Of a DNA stretch of 36,026 nt, positions 33,998 to 36,026 are shown one piece after another. Below the pieces are notes generated by a model. It made no database searches, was not told the DNA's origin, and saw only the letters and a program-made list of their open reading frames with translations. Within the stretch, counting starts at the first letter, position 1. Each line of letters opens with the position of its first letter. The DNA is from an uncultured beta proteobacterium (GTDB lineage Bacteria; Pseudomonadota; Gammaproteobacteria; Burkholderiales; Burkholderiaceae_C): the NCBI GenBank assembly GCA_903876715.1, contig CAIRBF010000096.1, positions 1 to 36,026 on the forward strand, written 5' to 3'. A program made the translations under genes and the position numbers.

Positions 33998-34072
33998 GGG
34001 CAGCAGGCCCGCGGTGAACGGGCCGGGAGTCGGACGGACCAGGGACCGGACCGCGCGCCGGCCGACGGCGCC

Positions 34073-34858
34073 TCAGGGCATCCAGTCCATGGCCGGCGTG
34101 TGACCCGGCACACCCAGAGCCTGATCGTAGTACGGCCCGACGAAGTACAGGCCGGCCGCGGCGAAGGTCGGCGCGGCGGCCTCACGGCTGCGCGAAGCAA
34201 GCACCTCGGCCATCCACTGCGGCGCGCGCGTGCCGGTGCCCACCGCCAGCAAGCAGCCCATGATGTTGCGCACCATGTGGTGCAGGAACGCGCTGGCGTC
34301 GAAGTCGAAGCGCCAGTAGGCACCATGGCGCTCGACCGCAATCGAGCGCAGCGTCTTCACCGGGGAGGCCGCCTGGCACTGCGCCGCCCGAAAGGCGCTG
34401 AAATCATGTTCACCCAGCAGATGCAGGGCGGCCTGCTGCATCGCGGCGCCGTCCAGCGGCCGGAAGGTCCATCCGCAGCGACCGGACTCCAGCGCGGGAC
34501 GCACCGCCGACTCCAGCAGCAGATAGCGGTAGCGGCGGCCGCGGGCGCTGTTGCGGGCGTGGAAGTCGGGCGGCATCTCGCGACACCATTGGACCGCAAT
34601 GTCGGCATCGAGATAGCGGTTGGTGCCGCGCACCCAGGAGAAGATGTCGCGCTGCACCGGCGCATCGAAGTGGACGACCTGGTTCAGCGCGTGGACGCCG
34701 GCATCGGTGCGGCCGGCGCAGACCGTACGCACGGGCAAGGTCGCGAACGCGGCCAAGGCCTGCTCGACGCGGTCCTGCACCGTGCGGCCGTCCGGCTGCG
34801 ACTGCCAGCCCTGGAAACGGCGGCCGTCGTAGGCGATGCCCAGCGCGACACGTGACAC
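34073..34858 (-). CDS. truA: tRNA pseudouridine(38-40) synthase
   Basis: This 261-residue enzyme modifies U38-U40 in tRNA anticodon arms. The catalytic aspartate is in CAGRTDAGVHALNQV. ALGIAYDGRRFQGWQSQP near the start, RYRYLLL and FDASAFLHHMVRNIMG complete the signature set. GTG 34858 is chosen, since it gives VSRVALGIAYDG with the usual short leader; ATG 34897 would overlap fimV by 35 bases. The gap to the fimV stop is four bases. Confidence 0.95.
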   Translation of the reverse strand: MSRVALGIAYDGRRFQGWQSQPDGRTVQDRVEQALAAFATLPVRTVCAGRTDAGVHALNQVVHFDAPVQRDIFSWVRGTNRYLDADIAVQWCREMPPDFHARNSARGRRYRYLLLESAVRPALESGRCGWTFRPLDGAAMQQAALHLLGEHDFSAFRAAQCQAASPVKTLRSIAVERHGAYWRFDFDASAFLHHMVRNIMGCLLAVGTGTRAPQWMAEVLASRSREAAAPTFAAAGLYFVGPYYDQALGVPGHTPAMDWMP

Positions 34859-34862
34859 GGCG

Positions 34863-36026
34863 TCAGCGGTCGAGCGCGTCGAGCAGACGCCGCGCACGCT
34901 CGTTCAGCGGCCCGATGGCCTGGCTGCCGACCTCGCCGAGCAGTTCGCGCGCGCCCTCGACGTCACCGATCTGGATGAACTCCTCGGCCAAGGCCAACTT
35001 GCGCTCCAGGGTGCCAGCCTCTGCGGCCGCCGCGAGGGGCCCGGCATCGTCGGCTGCGGCGCGCCCGTCCGAGCCGCTGGGCGCGGCGACATCGACGTCG
35101 AGAGCGAAATCACCGGGCGACAGATCGGCCGGCTCGGGACCCAGTTCCGGCTCCTGCCGCTGCGAAGCCGCAGGGGGGTCGGCCCGCCCGGCAGGACGCG
35201 AAGGCGCCGCGGTGCCGGCGGGCGCCAGGCCCGGCGCGGTCTGGCGGCCGGTCGCCGCAACGGTGTCGGGAGCGAGGGCCGGGGCACGGGGCGGCGTCGT
35301 CGCGACGACCGGCATGTCGTCCTGACCCGCCAGCGCTCGCTGCAAGGCAACGACGCGGGCCCAATCGGCGCCCTGTCCGCCAGTGCGCCGCTGCATGACA
35401 TCGGCCACCGCCTGGAAGGCGTTGACCTCCTGGCGTGCAGCATGGAGTTCCAGCAACTTGAACACGATATCCGACCGCTCCGGTTCGTCGCGCATCGCCT
35501 GACGCAGCAGTGCCGTCGCCTCTTCGAACCTGCCGTAGGCCAGATACACCTCGGCCTCGGCCATCGGGTCAGGACGCTGCCCGTGCAGGGGCTGGTCCTG
35601 GAGTGCGTCGTCCAGCACCGGGACCGCGGCGCCCGTGTTCTCGGCCTGCGCCAAGGCGTCGGCGAACCCCGGGCGCGGGGACTCCTGCGCCGCAACAGTC
35701 GCCTCGTCCAGGCCCAGCCCGGGATCGGTGGCGCGGGGGTCGAACGGCGTCGACGTGGAACGCGCGAGCTTGCGGCGCCGGCGCAGCAGGGCCAGCACCG
35801 TCAGCACTCCCACCGCGGCGACCAGTGCCACGCCGCCCATCAGGGTGTACGGATTGCTCAGCAGGGCGTGTTGAACGCGGGAGGGCGGCGCAGGCTCCGA
35901 CGCCGGCAGATCCGGTGTTTTCGCTGCCTCCGCCGCGGAGGCAGCAGCCAGGGGCGCGGACGCTGCAGCAACCACCGCATCGGAGGCCGAGGGCAAGGAG
36001 GCAGTCAGCGCCATGGCTGCGGCGGC
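34863..36026 (-). CDS. fimV: FimV-like protein, C-terminal part (5' end outside window)
   Basis: This is the C-terminal part of a FimV-type polar hub protein. The frame is open through the window edge, with Ala codons, so the LysM-bearing N-terminal part lies outside. The visible part has an Ala/Pro-rich periplasmic stretch, one transmembrane helix (YTLMGGVALVAAVGVLTVLAL) followed by RRRRK, an acidic cytoplasmic region, a TPR-like segment (AEVYLAYGRFEEATALLRQAMRDEPE), and the C-terminal FimV motif (KLALAEEFIQIGDVEGARELLGEV). FimV organises type IV pili and polar signalling. Position before truA is the conserved one. Confidence 0.9.
   Translation of the reverse strand, partial: AAAAMALTASLPSASDAVVAAASAPLAAASAAEAAKTPDLPASEPAPPSRVQHALLSNPYTLMGGVALVAAVGVLTVLALLRRRRKLARSTSTPFDPRATDPGLGLDEATVAAQESPRPGFADALAQAENTGAAVPVLDDALQDQPLHGQRPDPMAEAEVYLAYGRFEEATALLRQAMRDEPERSDIVFKLLELHAARQEVNAFQAVADVMQRRTGGQGADWARVVALQRALAGQDDMPVVATTPPRAPALAPDTVAATGRQTAPGLAPAGTAAPSRPAGRADPPAASQRQEPELGPEPADLSPGDFALDVDVAAPSGSDGRAAADDAGPLAAAAEAGTLERKLALAEEFIQIGDVEGARELLGEVGSQAIGPLNERARRLLDALDR

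Overview
The window is GC-rich, densely coding DNA. Several things point to a betaproteobacterium of the order Burkholderiales, probably near Comamonadaceae or Sphaerotilaceae: an orphan Bug/TctC receptor, a TamB-type envelope protein, tRNAs with encoded CCA, and the gene order fimV-truA-trpF-trpB-trpA-accD-folC-SPOR-cvpA-purF-metZ. There are two housekeeping flanks, and between them an accessory middle of about 17 kb with two catabolic-looking clusters. I see no integrase, transposase, phage gene or CRISPR array.

Left flank (1-5127): the 3' end of an Smr-domain gene, a complete tamB, and a tRNA-Arg(CCT) 11 nt after tamB. The tRNA has a G-G mismatch in its acceptor stem.

Cluster A (about 5218-12500) is a one-direction minus-strand set opposite a GcvA-type LysR regulator. 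In transcription order it holds a ThDP-dependent lyase/decarboxylase-like enzyme, a transthyretin-like (5-hydroxyisourate hydrolase family) protein that has lost the YRGS signature, a Bug receptor, a DmdA-family tetrahydrofolate-dependent demethylase, an unannotated 45-residue ORF, a MetV-like cysteine-rich protein and a MetF-like reductase. The last four are joined by stop/start overlaps (TGATG, TGATG, ATGA). After metF lies a short decayed piece resembling the start of a methyltetrahydrofolate:corrinoid methyltransferase. The simplest reading is that an imported methylated compound is demethylated onto tetrahydrofolate and the methyl group is oxidised by MetV/MetF. The substrate is unknown. 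This is the best candidate here for an undescribed system.

Cluster B (12635-19667) holds an AGE-family sugar isomerase/epimerase, a sulfatase with no signal peptide (formylglycine motif CTPSR, resembling N-acetylglucosamine-6-sulfatases), a divergent ROK regulator lacking the usual zinc motif, and a NitT/TauT/Ssu-type ABC transporter (permease, ATPase, Tat-exported receptor) ending at a terminator. A sigma70-like promoter overlaps a 25-bp imperfect palindrome between the sulfatase and ROK genes. Together these suggest uptake and cytoplasmic desulfation of a sulfated sugar or amino sugar.

Then come an outer-membrane beta-barrel protein, a tandem universal stress protein overlapping a homospermidine synthase, and a bidirectional terminator. 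The right flank (22933-36026, minus strand) runs from fimV (cut by the window edge) through truA, trpFBA, accD, folC, a SPOR protein, cvpA, purF, metZ and gltX to tRNA-Ala(GGC), tRNA-Glu(TTC) and tRNA-Asp(GTC). GltX has an unusual insertion just before its PTYNF motif.
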